Source: JBBRQP01 sp038226175 (GTDB taxonomy: Bacteria > Cyanobacteriota > Cyanobacteriia > Gloeobacterales > Anthocerotibacteraceae). Taken from it: a stretch of DNA of 21,453 bases. Positions 5,702-14,904 of the stretch are shown piece after piece. Each line of letters starts with the position of its first letter. The first letter of the stretch is position 1. The DNA lies in the NCBI GenBank assembly GCA_038226175.1, contig JBBRQP010000052.1, positions 1-21,453 of the forward strand, written 5' to 3'. The notes beneath the pieces are model-generated. The model was not told where the DNA came from. It searched no databases and worked only from the letters and a program-made list of their open reading frames with translations. The translations under genes were made by a program, and so were the position numbers.

Positions 5702-6616
5702 GTGAACGTTTTAACCCAACTTCCTTCTGCTCAGCAGCCTAGTGCCGTCGCCCTAGGAAATTTTGATGGCGTCCACCGCGGTCATGTACAAGTATTACAG
5801 CAAGTTTTGGCGCTACCAACACCTACAGTGCTTACCTTTGAGCCACATCCCCAAGAATTTTTTCGGGGGGAGACAGGCTTTTTACTCACCCCGTTAGCTG
5901 AAAAAATTCCTTTGTTAGCTGATTTAGGTTTTGCTCAGACTTTGGTTCTGCCATTTACCGCCGCATTAGCTAAACTCACGGCCGCAGAGTTTGTTGAGCA
6001 AATCTTAGTACAAGGACTCGGGGCAAATTGGGTCAGTATCGGTCCAGATTTTCAGTTTGGGTATCAGCGCACCGGCAATGCTACGGTGCTCAAGACGCTT
6101 GGACAACGCTACGGCTTTACCGTTAATGTGACCCAAGAAGAACGCTGGATGGCGGGCGAGCGCGTTAGTAGTTCTGCCATTCGGCAAGCTTTGAGTAGAG
6201 GAGATTGCGCCACAGCTACGGCCTTGCTCGGACGCGCCTATACCCTAAGTGGAGAAGTCATCCATGGCGAACAGCGCGGACGCACCTTGGGCTTCGCAAC
6301 GGCTAATCTAGCGGTGACAGCCCGTAAATTTATCCCAGCCAATGGTGTCTATGTCGTAGATGTTCAAGGCTTGGATCAACCTCTTCAGGGCGTCCTTAAT
6401 ATTGGCTATCGCCCAACCTTTGATGGACAGCAACGCTCGATAGAAGTACATATTTTAGATTGGCAAGGCGATATTTACGGTAAAACCTTAACCCTAGCAT
6501 TACAGTACTATCTGCGTCGAGAACTCAAATTTTCTGGTTTTTCTGCGTTGCAAACCCAAATCAACCAGGATATTGCGCAAGCCCGCCAGTGGTTGAAGGC
6601 TAGGCCAGCGGACTGA
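5702..6616 (+). CDS. ribF: Bifunctional riboflavin kinase/FAD synthetase
   Basis: The product has 304 residues from a GTG start, standard length for RibF. The N-terminal FAD synthetase (nucleotidyltransferase) domain has the HxGH-type motif GNFDGVHRGH at residues 19-28 and ends with the VSSSAIRQALSRGD segment. The C-terminal riboflavin kinase domain has GRTLGFATANL and GVLNIGYRPTFDG. It converts riboflavin to FMN and then FAD. No Shine-Dalgarno is obvious before the GTG, but the protein start agrees with homologues. No FMN riboswitch is seen in the short leader after the hli terminator. dsbA-like follows 43 bp downstream on the same strand. Confidence 0.93.
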   Translation: MNVLTQLPSAQQPSAVALGNFDGVHRGHVQVLQQVLALPTPTVLTFEPHPQEFFRGETGFLLTPLAEKIPLLADLGFAQTLVLPFTAALAKLTAAEFVEQILVQGLGANWVSIGPDFQFGYQRTGNATVLKTLGQRYGFTVNVTQEERWMAGERVSSSAIRQALSRGDCATATALLGRAYTLSGEVIHGEQRGRTLGFATANLAVTARKFIPANGVYVVDVQGLDQPLQGVLNIGYRPTFDGQQRSIEVHILDWQGDIYGKTLTLALQYYLRRELKFSGFSALQTQINQDIAQARQWLKARPAD

Positions 6617-6659
6617 CTCAGTTTAAGATGTGAGATAGTTTTTACGGAATTTACCCCCC

Positions 6660-7415
6660 ATGTCGCGTTTTGCCTGTAATTTGATCACTGGTCTTAGTTT
6701 TTTCGTGGCTCCAGTCATGGCACAGACAACGGCTTCGATTCCGACGGGTTTGGAACAACAGGTTTTAGATATTATTAAGCGTAATCCGCAGGCTATTCTC
6801 GATACTGTCCGCGCTTATCAGCAAGAATTAGCCCGTGCCCAACGCCGCGAAGAGTGGAAACAAGCGCTAAGTAAACCGATCCGTGTTGACATTAGCCAAG
6901 CGCCGCTACTGGGCCCTACGACAGCACCACTAACCCTGATTGAATTTGCTGATTTTCAGTGTAGCTACTGTGCCAAAGTCCAACCTACCCTCAAAGCCCT
7001 AGTCGATAAATATAAAGACACCCTACACTTGGCCTATATGCATACGCCCGTGGTCTCTATTCACGAGCAGGCTAAACCCGCAGCCCTAGCGGCTTGGGCT
7101 GCTGCGCAACAGGGTAAATTTTTTGAGTATCATGACCGTCTTTATGCCCAAAGTAATCAATTAACCGCCGCCACCTATCTACAAATTGCCCAAGAATTAA
7201 ACTTAAACCTTGAAAAATTTGAAGCTGATCGCCAGAGTCCGCAAGCACTAGCTCAGATCAAGGCTGATTTGGCGCAAGCCGACCGCATCAAAGTAAATGG
7301 TACCCCGACGTTTGTCCTCAATGGGGTGATGCTACGCGGAGCGGTCACCCTCGAAGACTTTGAAGAGGTAATTCGTCTAGTTTTGAGTCAAGATCAGGCT
7401 TTGCCCAAAAGCTAA
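6660..7415 (+). CDS. Exported DsbA-like thiol-disulfide oxidoreductase
   Basis: The product has 251 residues. A signal peptide (about residues 1-21, ending APVMAQ) is followed by a helical segment around 30-70 (QQVLDIIKRNPQAILDTV), as in the N-terminal region of Com1/DsbA-like proteins. The thioredoxin-fold part has the CSYC active site (Cys101, Cys104) in FADFQCSYCAKV. The cis-proline loop is NGTPTF (Pro216). It probably forms or isomerises disulfides in exported proteins. Its stop codon is immediately followed by the tolC-like stop on the other strand, with no spacer. There is no clear Shine-Dalgarno; the start was chosen because it gives a complete signal peptide. Confidence 0.87.
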   Translation: MSRFACNLITGLSFFVAPVMAQTTASIPTGLEQQVLDIIKRNPQAILDTVRAYQQELARAQRREEWKQALSKPIRVDISQAPLLGPTTAPLTLIEFADFQCSYCAKVQPTLKALVDKYKDTLHLAYMHTPVVSIHEQAKPAALAAWAAAQQGKFFEYHDRLYAQSNQLTAATYLQIAQELNLNLEKFEADRQSPQALAQIKADLAQADRIKVNGTPTFVLNGVMLRGAVTLEDFEEVIRLVLSQDQALPKS

Positions 7416-8984
7416 CTACAGCAAATTTAAAGCCCGCTTGAGCTGAGCCAGCGCTTGGTTGTAGTTGATCTGAGCGTTGATGAAGTTGTTTTGAGCTTGG
7501 GTAAGTGCATTTTCTGCTGTGATCACATCGGTTTGGGTACCGACACCAGCCCGAAAACGAACCCGCGATAAGCGCAGACTTTCTTCAGCTAAGCGTTGCG
7601 CTTCTTTTGCAGTAGGAATCTGCTCTGATGAGGTTTGAAGGGTGTTGTAGGCTGATTCCACACCAAAGCGGACAGTATTGCTAGTGTTCAAAAATTGGAC
7701 TTGACTAATTTGGGAATTGCGCAGGGCGATTTGGGCATTAGCTTCCGCCGCACCACCATCAAAAAATGTCCAATTGACACCTACGCCTAGAGAGTAACCT
7801 GTTTGAAAGCCAACATTAGGGAAATTAATGTTGTTAAACAGATCAGCGCCGGCATTGAGAACAATCGAAGGCAACAAGGCCGCCCGATTAGCTGCAATCA
7901 AGGCTTCAGCACTCTTTTGTTGTGCCAGTAATTGGTCAAATTCAGGGCGGTTATTGAGAGCACGGAAGATACTGTCCTCTAAGCTCAAGTCCCAAGTGCC
8001 TTCTTGAGAAACTTCATCTACCGTGATATCAGTTGGCACCGCAAAGTTGAGAGAGGTGGCTAAATTACGCTGGGCAACGGTTACTTGATTACGCCCAGTG
8101 AGTAAAGTCTGTTGGGCATTAGCGACTTGGACTTGAGATTGTAAGACACTAAATAACGTACCGACCCCGGCTTTTTCCTGGGCTTGGCTATCGCGCAAAC
8201 TAGCTTGGGCATTGCGTACGGCTGACTCATCCACCCTTAAGTTACCAATTTGTTGCTGTAGGCTGTAGTAGTTGTTAACTACGTTGAGCTTGAGAGCCTG
8301 AGTCTGGATAGCTAAGTTGAGCTCAGCACTGCGCAAATTCTGACGAGACGACTCAATTTGTGACTGTATTCGTCCAAAGCTAAACACGGTCCAACTAGAA
8401 CTCAAACCAGCCGTAAACGTACTAACGTCTACCGAGGTAAAAGAAGAGCCACCAAGAGATGCCCCCGTTGAGGGTAAGGATGAAGATGAGCTTGTGGTTG
8501 ATGAATTGGCGATTTGAGAAAATTTATTTCGAGATGATTGGGTAAAAGTATAGCCTGTTGCACTCAGCGCCAAATTAGGATAGAGAGGAGCCTCAGATAG
8601 AGCAATATTGGCCTTGGCTTGCTCCACTTGGAGGCGGGCGATCAACAGACCAGGATCACGGTCAACGGCGATTTTGACCGCTTCATCAATCGTAAGTTTG
8701 CGGGTAGACTGAACTCTTAGGTCAAAAGATTTTGTGGGACGTGTCGGCGTGGGAACCTGTAAAGGACTGCTTGTGGTCGCCACTGGTGCTACTGCCGATG
8801 CAGAGGGAACAGCTGGCGTTGTTGCAGGCGGTACAGTAGGCGTACTCGGCGTTAGGTTAGGTACAGCAGGAGCACTCGGCGTCAAGTTCTGCGTAGCCGG
8901 TGCGGGAGTCTGGGCGAGTACGCTCAAATTGCCCAACAGAATGCTGTTTAGCACTAACATGGCTTGTAATTGACGAATTCTCAA
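7416..8984 (-). CDS. TolC-type outer-membrane efflux protein
   Basis: The product has 522 residues from a TTG start supported by AGGAG 7 nt upstream; the first ATG, nine codons in, has none. A signal peptide ending around LSVLAQ is followed by a Pro/Ala/Thr/Ser-rich linker to about residue 85, with NLTPS occurring twice. Then comes the paired outer-membrane efflux protein repeat: LTIDEAVKIAVDRDPGLLIARLQ begins the first half and LEDSIFRALNNRPEFDQLL the second. A run of S/T (about 160-180) lies in the first beta segment. TolC homologues form the trimeric outer-membrane channel for type I secretion and RND/ABC efflux. No partner pump is in the window. Confidence 0.9.
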   Translation of the reverse strand: MRIRQLQAMLVLNSILLGNLSVLAQTPAPATQNLTPSAPAVPNLTPSTPTVPPATTPAVPSASAVAPVATTSSPLQVPTPTRPTKSFDLRVQSTRKLTIDEAVKIAVDRDPGLLIARLQVEQAKANIALSEAPLYPNLALSATGYTFTQSSRNKFSQIANSSTTSSSSSLPSTGASLGGSSFTSVDVSTFTAGLSSSWTVFSFGRIQSQIESSRQNLRSAELNLAIQTQALKLNVVNNYYSLQQQIGNLRVDESAVRNAQASLRDSQAQEKAGVGTLFSVLQSQVQVANAQQTLLTGRNQVTVAQRNLATSLNFAVPTDITVDEVSQEGTWDLSLEDSIFRALNNRPEFDQLLAQQKSAEALIAANRAALLPSIVLNAGADLFNNINFPNVGFQTGYSLGVGVNWTFFDGGAAEANAQIALRNSQISQVQFLNTSNTVRFGVESAYNTLQTSSEQIPTAKEAQRLAEESLRLSRVRFRAGVGTQTDVITAENALTQAQNNFINAQINYNQALAQLKRALNLL

Positions 8985-9007
8985 GTTCTTACTCCTACAC
9001 CGATTTG

Positions 9008-9037
9008 AGTTTACCTATTCTTATTAAGATAAGTCAA
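9008..9037 (-). promoter_or_regulatory. Sigma-70-type promoter of the tolC-like gene
   Basis: On the minus strand TTGACT (9032-9037) and TAAACT (9008-9013) are separated by 18 bp. The -10 is about 23 bp before the start codon. Confidence 0.55.
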
Positions 9038-9127
9038 TGGCAGTAGCCGTTGAAGCAGGTCAACTAGCTTTTGTAGAACCATACAGCCAGCAGATTTGAC
9101 TTAAAGTATAGAGTACTGTTTTGCTTG

Positions 9128-10759
9128 ATGCTAATGTTTACCCGCCGCCACTTTTTACATACTTCACTACTGCTGGGTGTAGGCACGCTCTTGACTCAGA
9201 CCAGTGCCGGAGCCTATACCCTGAGGGCAACCGATACGCCTTGGTTAGTGTCAGGAGCGGATATTCTGGTACCTGATTGGTGGTTGACCCGTAACCTAGG
9301 TATCGAGCTCGTCTCAGGGCTGCAGCTCGCTCAGCAAGCCTGTCGTTGGTTTGGGCAAGAATTTAGCTTGCCCTTAAGTGTTAGCCCGCCTCATTGGCCC
9401 GGGCGTTATGTGCGTTTGGCTGATCTCAAACAGCAATTGGGGTTGGATACAGCAACGGTAGGACTGAGTTTAGAAATCCCTACAGCTCAAGTGATCAGCT
9501 TACAGTTTGGAGTCGAGCAACTGATCCTCGAACTTGATCGACCAACACCTTGGCAATGGCACCAGCAAGGTACCCTAGGACGTCTGACCTTGATTGCCCG
9601 ATTTCCTGACTTGCCGGCACTGCCTCGAGCAAGTTTGCTAAAAAATTTAACCTTGACCGGGCACCAGCTTGAGCTTGAGCTGCCCCAAGGCCGTGCTATC
9701 AACGTCAGGATGGAGGCTAGGCGCCTAATCTTAGATTTTAGTATCCCAATCAATTCGCGTCTTTACGAACAGCTATGGCAGCCGGGTTTGACCTATCAAC
9801 AGTGGGATTTTTATACGCCCTCTGCTCAGCGTGCGCACGTTTTATTTCTCGATCAGTCTTACACTTGGCAACTAGTCCAAACCAATACCAAGAAAACGCT
9901 CACGGATTTTGCCCGCAGTGCTGGTGCCATCGCAGCTATCAATGCCGGATTTTTTAATCTCGCGACTGGGTATCCACTAGGCGCTATCAGACAAGATGGT
10001 CGCTGGACTGCTGGACCAATTTTGGGACGCGGTGCAGTGGCCTGGAATCGAGATCAGGTTCAATTTGATCGGCTCACTTGGCAAGGAACGCTCGCAATCA
10101 ACCAATTGCAGCTCGGCTTGGTGGGTTGGAATACAGCCTATGCCCAGGCAGGTATCAGTGTTTATACGCCTGATTGGGGCAGTCATTACAGTGCTTTGCA
10201 AGACTCAGAAATCGCAGTTGTCGTACAGGCTAACCAATCCCAAAAGCCCTTACGCTTGAGTCGAGGCCAGCCTGTAGTTATTCCAGTAGATGGCTATCTG
10301 CTCGTAGGTCGTAGTCAAGGTCAAGCTCTGCTGCTACAGCAGTTTGTTACTGTGATTTCTCCGGTACTAACTTTGGGTTTGATGCCCCCTGATTGGCAAA
10401 ATTTACCCTATATCCTAGGCGCTGGGCCACTTTTATTGAAGGATGGCAACCGTGTCCTTGATGCAGATCTAGAGAAGTTTCAACCGGATGTCAAAGATGG
10501 CTTAGCCCAACGCACTGCCGTGGCTCGGCATCGGGACGGACGGTTAGTTTGGGTGATGACAGAAGGTAGACAAGCGACTGCCCGAGGGCTAACTTTAGCT
10601 GACCTGACGCTACTATTACAACGTCTGGACTGTGTCGATGCCGTTAATTTGGATGGCGGAACCTCAAGCGGATTGTATCTCGGAGGCACCTTGCGCAATC
10701 AAGTGAATGGTTCAGAACGCTTACTCAGCAGTGCTTTGGTGCTGAGTCGCCCCGACTAA
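9128..10759 (+). CDS. Tat-exported phosphodiester glycosidase (NAGPA) domain protein
   Basis: The product is about 543 residues. The N-terminus carries a twin-arginine signal, FTRRHFLHTSLLLGVGTLL, implying export in folded form. A roughly 220-residue N-terminal part of alternating beta strands resembles AMIN-type modules but is not a clear match. The C-terminal NAGPA domain has AAINAGFFNLATGYPLG (Asn273 to Phe277) and VNLDGGTSSGLYLGG (Asp510-Gly-Gly). Bacterial NAGPA proteins are thought to hydrolyse phosphodiester-linked sugars in wall polymers or exopolysaccharide; the substrate here is unknown. Three possible starts (TTG 9125, ATG 9128, ATG 9134) lie in tandem with no Shine-Dalgarno. The last 39 bp overlap the 3' end of murI on the other strand. 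Confidence 0.82.
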   Translation: MLMFTRRHFLHTSLLLGVGTLLTQTSAGAYTLRATDTPWLVSGADILVPDWWLTRNLGIELVSGLQLAQQACRWFGQEFSLPLSVSPPHWPGRYVRLADLKQQLGLDTATVGLSLEIPTAQVISLQFGVEQLILELDRPTPWQWHQQGTLGRLTLIARFPDLPALPRASLLKNLTLTGHQLELELPQGRAINVRMEARRLILDFSIPINSRLYEQLWQPGLTYQQWDFYTPSAQRAHVLFLDQSYTWQLVQTNTKKTLTDFARSAGAIAAINAGFFNLATGYPLGAIRQDGRWTAGPILGRGAVAWNRDQVQFDRLTWQGTLAINQLQLGLVGWNTAYAQAGISVYTPDWGSHYSALQDSEIAVVVQANQSQKPLRLSRGQPVVIPVDGYLLVGRSQGQALLLQQFVTVISPVLTLGLMPPDWQNLPYILGAGPLLLKDGNRVLDADLEKFQPDVKDGLAQRTAVARHRDGRLVWVMTEGRQATARGLTLADLTLLLQRLDCVDAVNLDGGTSSGLYLGGTLRNQVNGSERLLSSALVLSRPD

Positions 10760-11569
10760 ATCCCACTGTACTTGCTCGAGGGTGTAGGTCTTGGGTAACC
10801 AACATTGAGCATGATCCCGGAAAATCTGTGGGTTACCTGAGATGGCAAAACGATAGGATGCCTGGGTTGTAGACGCTAAGCCGAGGGCTTTCAATTCTTG
10901 AGCTGCCGCTTTGACCGTTGATACCGCTGGGTCAATGCGCTTGATTGAGCTTGAGAGTAAAGTTTGCACGATCGGATCGAGCAGAGGGTAATGGGTACAG
11001 CCATAAACCAACCCATCAAGTTGCCAAGCTTGTAAAGGCCGTAAATACTGCTGCACCATTTGCCGTAATTCTGGATATCGCGGATGTCTTGGATCACAGG
11101 CACCCTGCTCAATCAAAGGTACAAATTCTGGGCAGCTGAGAGCTTTGACATCAACCTGGGGATCCGCTTCGAGAATCGCCCGCTCATAGGCACCGCTATT
11201 GACTGTAGCCTGAGTTGCGATCAGTCCTACTCGTTTACAACCATGACCCACTGCCGCGCGCGCACCGGGTAAGATTAGACCCAACATGGGTACGGGTATT
11301 TCAGGGCGCAACTGGTCTAAGACCAAAGCAGAACTGGTATTGCAGGCCATGATGATCATTTTGACGGGCTGTTGCTGTAACCAAGCTAAGATTTCTCGTA
11401 CAAAAAGTTCGATTTCTCGTTTGGGACGACCACCATAGGGCACGCGCGCTGTATCAGCAAAATAGACAACGGACTCTTGGGGGAGCTGTTTGCGCAGTTG
11501 GGTCAACACGGTCAAACCCCCAAGGCCACTGTCAAAAATGCCAATGGGGAGAGAGCAACTTGTGGTCAT
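10721..11569 (-). CDS. murI: Glutamate racemase
   Basis: The product has 282 residues. Both catalytic cysteines are in place: Cys76 in MACNTSSAL and Cys191 in YGCTHYPLL. Asp13 is in GIFDSGLGG, and the substrate-binding FADTARVPYGGRP segment is present. The enzyme makes D-glutamate for the peptidoglycan stem. The start ATG is 4 bp after the amiC stop, so the two wall genes are probably co-transcribed. The 3' end overlaps the NAGPA gene by 39 bp in convergent orientation, with no terminator visible for either. Confidence 0.95.
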   Translation of the reverse strand: MTTSCSLPIGIFDSGLGGLTVLTQLRKQLPQESVVYFADTARVPYGGRPKREIELFVREILAWLQQQPVKMIIMACNTSSALVLDQLRPEIPVPMLGLILPGARAAVGHGCKRVGLIATQATVNSGAYERAILEADPQVDVKALSCPEFVPLIEQGACDPRHPRYPELRQMVQQYLRPLQAWQLDGLVYGCTHYPLLDPIVQTLLSSSIKRIDPAVSTVKAAAQELKALGLASTTQASYRFAISGNPQIFRDHAQCWLPKTYTLEQVQWDLVGATQHQSTAE

Positions 11570-11573
11570 AGAG

Positions 11574-13376
11574 TTATTTCTTGCCTCTGATAAAACGATC
11601 TAATGCTTGAGCCACAGCATCAGCCATAACCTGCTGTTGGCTATCATCGGTTAACTGCCGTGATTCGGTCGGGTTAGTGACATAGCCTGCTTCTAGTAGG
11701 ATAGCGGGCATAGTCGTGTAGCGAATCACATAAAACCGAGCTTGGTGTACGCCCCGGTCTCCTCGCCCCGTACTGCGACTGGCGGCTCGCTGAACCATAG
11801 CTGCCAAACTGTAGCTATTGGGACGCAGGTAATAGGTCTCCACACCCTGCGACCAAGGACTATCTGAAGCATTGCTATGGAGACTAATAAATAGATCGGC
11901 ATTGGCTTGTTGCGCCATATCGACGCGGCCTTGCAGAGGGATAAAGCGGTCATCTTGACGGGTATAGCCAACTCGATAACCAGAGTCCGCTAATTTGCGA
12001 CCGAGCATACGTGCCAATTTGAGATTGATATCTTTTTCTTGTAAGCCACCAACACCCAAGGCACCCGGATCCATACCACCATGCCCGGCATCAACAAAAA
12101 TCAAGGGTTTACCAGCTTGAACTGGGTTGGGTGTAGGTGTAGACGGGTTGTTTTCATGTCCTAGTGTTGGCGGTGGTAAGCTCATCTTGGCTAGACGAAT
12201 ACTAAATTGCTGATTGCTGCGTTGTTTTTGTACCCTTGATACTGAGATGCCTTGGGGTAATTTGAGAATTGCGGTGACGGTTTGGCCTTCGGAGGGAAAA
12301 AGGCGTAAGCGGTCAACAGGACTCGTCACATTGAGCTTTGGCCCATGAAAATCTGGTGCGAGATTGGACGCATTAAATTGAAGTTGATATTCTCGGCTCA
12401 GCGCATTCCAGGCTGCTTGGACACTGAGTGGCCCATCAGCACTAAAAACTAAGCGGTCTCCGACTAGAGCGGCTGAGAGTAAGCTCGTACCATGCTTGGG
12501 TTCGGGAATTGGGTTGAGCGCAAGTCGTCCGGCAGGAACCAAACGCACACCCTTAAAGCGTGGATCGTAGGCAGTTTCCCAATCCCAAGTATCAGGAATA
12601 ATATCTAGTACAATACGGGCAATCGGGGGTACTGCCGAAAACTGCCCGATACGAATTTTTTGGACACCTAAACGGTCACTGGTCAAGGCGCGTTCCGTCA
12701 AAGTCGTCGGTAGCACCGCTCCGGGAACATCTACCACCAAACGGGGTGGATCATCTAGGCGACGGACTGTCGCTTCAACCGGGCCACTTGTGCGAATTAA
12801 GAAACCTTCTGCAGTTTTTGCAAAATTGTTGAGGTAAACACTAGGTAACCGTGTTCCTGAAGCTGGCAGGTTAAATCCTTGATTACTCGAAGCGGGTAGG
12901 CTAGGTACGGGTTCAGACGCTTGAGTACCCGTTGCCACAGTAGTATCGGTTGGGTCGGAGACGGGTTGGCTTGCGAGGGCTGGCTCAGATAATTTTAGGC
13001 GCCAACGGGTGGCGGCAATTTTGACTAAATTTACCTGCGTCATATCTGGGTCATGGGCGAGCTCTACGACGAGGCGGGCCGTCAAATTATCGGGTTGTCC
13101 GGCGCGTACTTGCAAAACTTGGGGGTCATGCAAGTTGGTCCGTGAAGAACGCCCTAGTTGTACGCCCGGTAAATCAATGACTAGACGTGATGGGGAAAGA
13201 TAAAAAGAAAGCTTGGGTTCGGCATTATCGCCATTTAGAACAAATTCTAGGGTGCGGCTGCGTTCGTTATATTGCCAATGCGTCAGTTTAACGGGAGCTG
13301 CCTGGGCTAGCCCAAAGGTGAACAGCGCTGTCGTTAAAAAGGCCAAAGTTAATAACCGTTTCAAAACTTTTGTCAC
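11574..13376 (-). CDS. amiC: N-acetylmuramoyl-L-alanine amidase with AMIN domains
   Basis: From the GTG at 13374-13376 the protein has 600 residues and begins with a clean signal peptide (VTKVLKRLLTLAFLTTALF, cut near AQA-A). Two or three AMIN-type modules fill about residues 25-390 (SRLVIDLPG and PRLVVDVPG are typical), separated by Ser/Pro linkers. The C-terminal Amidase_3 domain has the zinc ligands His432 (VDAGHGG), Glu447 (QEKDIN) and His500 (SLHSNAS) and catalytic Glu562 (LLEAGYVTN). It cleaves the amide between MurNAc and the peptide at septa. The frame extends to a TTG at 13439, which would add 21 residues before the signal peptide; neither start has a good Shine-Dalgarno. murI follows 4 bp downstream. 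Confidence 0.9.
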   Translation of the reverse strand: MTKVLKRLLTLAFLTTALFTFGLAQAAPVKLTHWQYNERSRTLEFVLNGDNAEPKLSFYLSPSRLVIDLPGVQLGRSSRTNLHDPQVLQVRAGQPDNLTARLVVELAHDPDMTQVNLVKIAATRWRLKLSEPALASQPVSDPTDTTVATGTQASEPVPSLPASSNQGFNLPASGTRLPSVYLNNFAKTAEGFLIRTSGPVEATVRRLDDPPRLVVDVPGAVLPTTLTERALTSDRLGVQKIRIGQFSAVPPIARIVLDIIPDTWDWETAYDPRFKGVRLVPAGRLALNPIPEPKHGTSLLSAALVGDRLVFSADGPLSVQAAWNALSREYQLQFNASNLAPDFHGPKLNVTSPVDRLRLFPSEGQTVTAILKLPQGISVSRVQKQRSNQQFSIRLAKMSLPPPTLGHENNPSTPTPNPVQAGKPLIFVDAGHGGMDPGALGVGGLQEKDINLKLARMLGRKLADSGYRVGYTRQDDRFIPLQGRVDMAQQANADLFISLHSNASDSPWSQGVETYYLRPNSYSLAAMVQRAASRSTGRGDRGVHQARFYVIRYTTMPAILLEAGYVTNPTESRQLTDDSQQQVMADAVAQALDRFIRGKK

Positions 13377-13533
13377 ACCACGGGCAATTGAAGACACTTT
13401 ACACGGTATTGCCAACTTAAGGAAGTCATCGCTGAACAATTTTCATAGAGATTTTTCTTGGACGTGATGGTGTCTGGAGACGATTTCAACTGGTAAGCCA
13501 TAATAGATTTATTGTCACGCCCGATTTTTTCCT

Positions 13534-14898
13534 ATGCAAGACCAACTCCTCAGCGTCCTTCATGCCCATCAAAATCAGGTAGATTATCTAGAAATTCGCC
13601 TTGAACAGAGCGAATATACAAGCCTCAGTTTTCGTGGGCCACTCTTAGACGGTATTGATCGCAGCTTTAGTCTGGCTGGGGGCGTTCGCGCCTGTCACAA
13701 AGGCGGCTGGAGTTTTGTGACGTTTAATCGGCTAGAAGAACTCGCAACTCGTGTGGCTGAAGCGATTAGTCAAGCCAAATTAGTCGGCACCGAAACCACC
13801 CAACTAGCGGCAGTCAAGCCCGTTACCGCCACAATTCGGGTACAGATGGGGCGTGATCCTAGAGGGGTATCCTTAGCGGATAAGCGGGCACTACTTGAGG
13901 GCTACAATACGCTGCTACTCAATGCTGACCCCCGCATTCAGACCACGATGGCGGGTTTGTCGGATACGTTTCGGACAACTTGGCTGGTCAATAGTCTAGG
14001 GGTTGTGCTTGAACAGGAACGTTTGGATGTCAGTGGTCGCTTTGGTGTAATCGCGCGTGCAGGCAGTACGGTGCGCCAAGGGTTTGCCTCAGTGCATTCG
14101 CGCAACAGCTATGATGTCCTCGAAAACTTGCAAGACGAAGTCCTAGGCGCGGCTCAACGCGCCGTACGGCAATTGGAAGCCCAGCCGGTCAAAGGTGGAC
14201 AATACACCGTTGTCCTTGATCCTTATCTGGCAGGAGTATTTATCCACGAAGCCTTTGGTCATCTCTCGGAGGCAGACTTTATTTATGAAAATCCTCGGAT
14301 GCAAGATATTTTGCAACTAGGTCGCCCGATTGCCCACCCTTCCTTATCCGTAGTCGATGACGCTACAGTGCCTGATCAACCCGGAACCTATGCCTATGAC
14401 GATGAAGGGGTTCCTGCTCAATGCAAATATCTGATTAAAGATGGCATTTTGACCCAACGCCTGCATAATCTGGAGACAGCGGGTAAGCTCCATGAGCAAC
14501 CTACGGGTAATGCACGCGCTATGAATGCCACCCATCCGCCCATTGTGCGCATGACCAATACGGGCATCATGCCAGGAACTACGTCTTTTGCGGACATGAT
14601 CGGCGATATCGAAGAGGGCGTTTACGCAGTGCGGATGCTAGGAGGACAAACCAATGGTGAAATGTTTACTTTTGCTGCTGCTGAGGGGTTCATGATTCGT
14701 AATGGGCAACTCGCCGAGCCAGTCAGTGATGTGACGCTCACAGGCAATGTCTTTCAAACGCTGCAAGATATCGAAGCGGTCGGCTCGGATATGGTCTGGC
14801 TGACGGGTGGTTGTGGTAAGGGTGGTCAATCTCCTTTACCTGTAGCCGTGGGCGGGCCTCATGTGCGCATGAAAAATGTGGTAGTTGGCGGACGCTAG
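13534..14898 (+). CDS. tldD: TldD-family metalloprotease subunit
   Basis: The product has 454 residues, slightly short of typical TldD. The zinc motif HEAFGH (His238, Glu239, His243) lies in FIHEAFGHLSEAD. The C-terminus holds the conserved GGCGKGGQSPLPVAVGGPH segment with Cys427 as likely third ligand. TldD/TldE (PmbA) heterodimers degrade unfolded or leader peptides; the tldE partner is not in the window. It is divergent from amiC with about 90-160 bp between starts. It is the last housekeeping gene before the accessory island: the next open frame begins six bases after its stop and no terminator is seen. Confidence 0.92.
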   Translation: MQDQLLSVLHAHQNQVDYLEIRLEQSEYTSLSFRGPLLDGIDRSFSLAGGVRACHKGGWSFVTFNRLEELATRVAEAISQAKLVGTETTQLAAVKPVTATIRVQMGRDPRGVSLADKRALLEGYNTLLLNADPRIQTTMAGLSDTFRTTWLVNSLGVVLEQERLDVSGRFGVIARAGSTVRQGFASVHSRNSYDVLENLQDEVLGAAQRAVRQLEAQPVKGGQYTVVLDPYLAGVFIHEAFGHLSEADFIYENPRMQDILQLGRPIAHPSLSVVDDATVPDQPGTYAYDDEGVPAQCKYLIKDGILTQRLHNLETAGKLHEQPTGNARAMNATHPPIVRMTNTGIMPGTTSFADMIGDIEEGVYAVRMLGGQTNGEMFTFAAAEGFMIRNGQLAEPVSDVTLTGNVFQTLQDIEAVGSDMVWLTGGCGKGGQSPLPVAVGGPHVRMKNVVVGGR

Positions 14899-14904
14899 CG
14901 ATAG

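Noticed and set aside
8734..8973. 79-codon plus-strand frame opposite the tolC-like N-terminus
   Set aside because: It is the Gly/Val-rich shadow of the Pro/Ala/Thr linker of the real gene; no initiation signal or homology.
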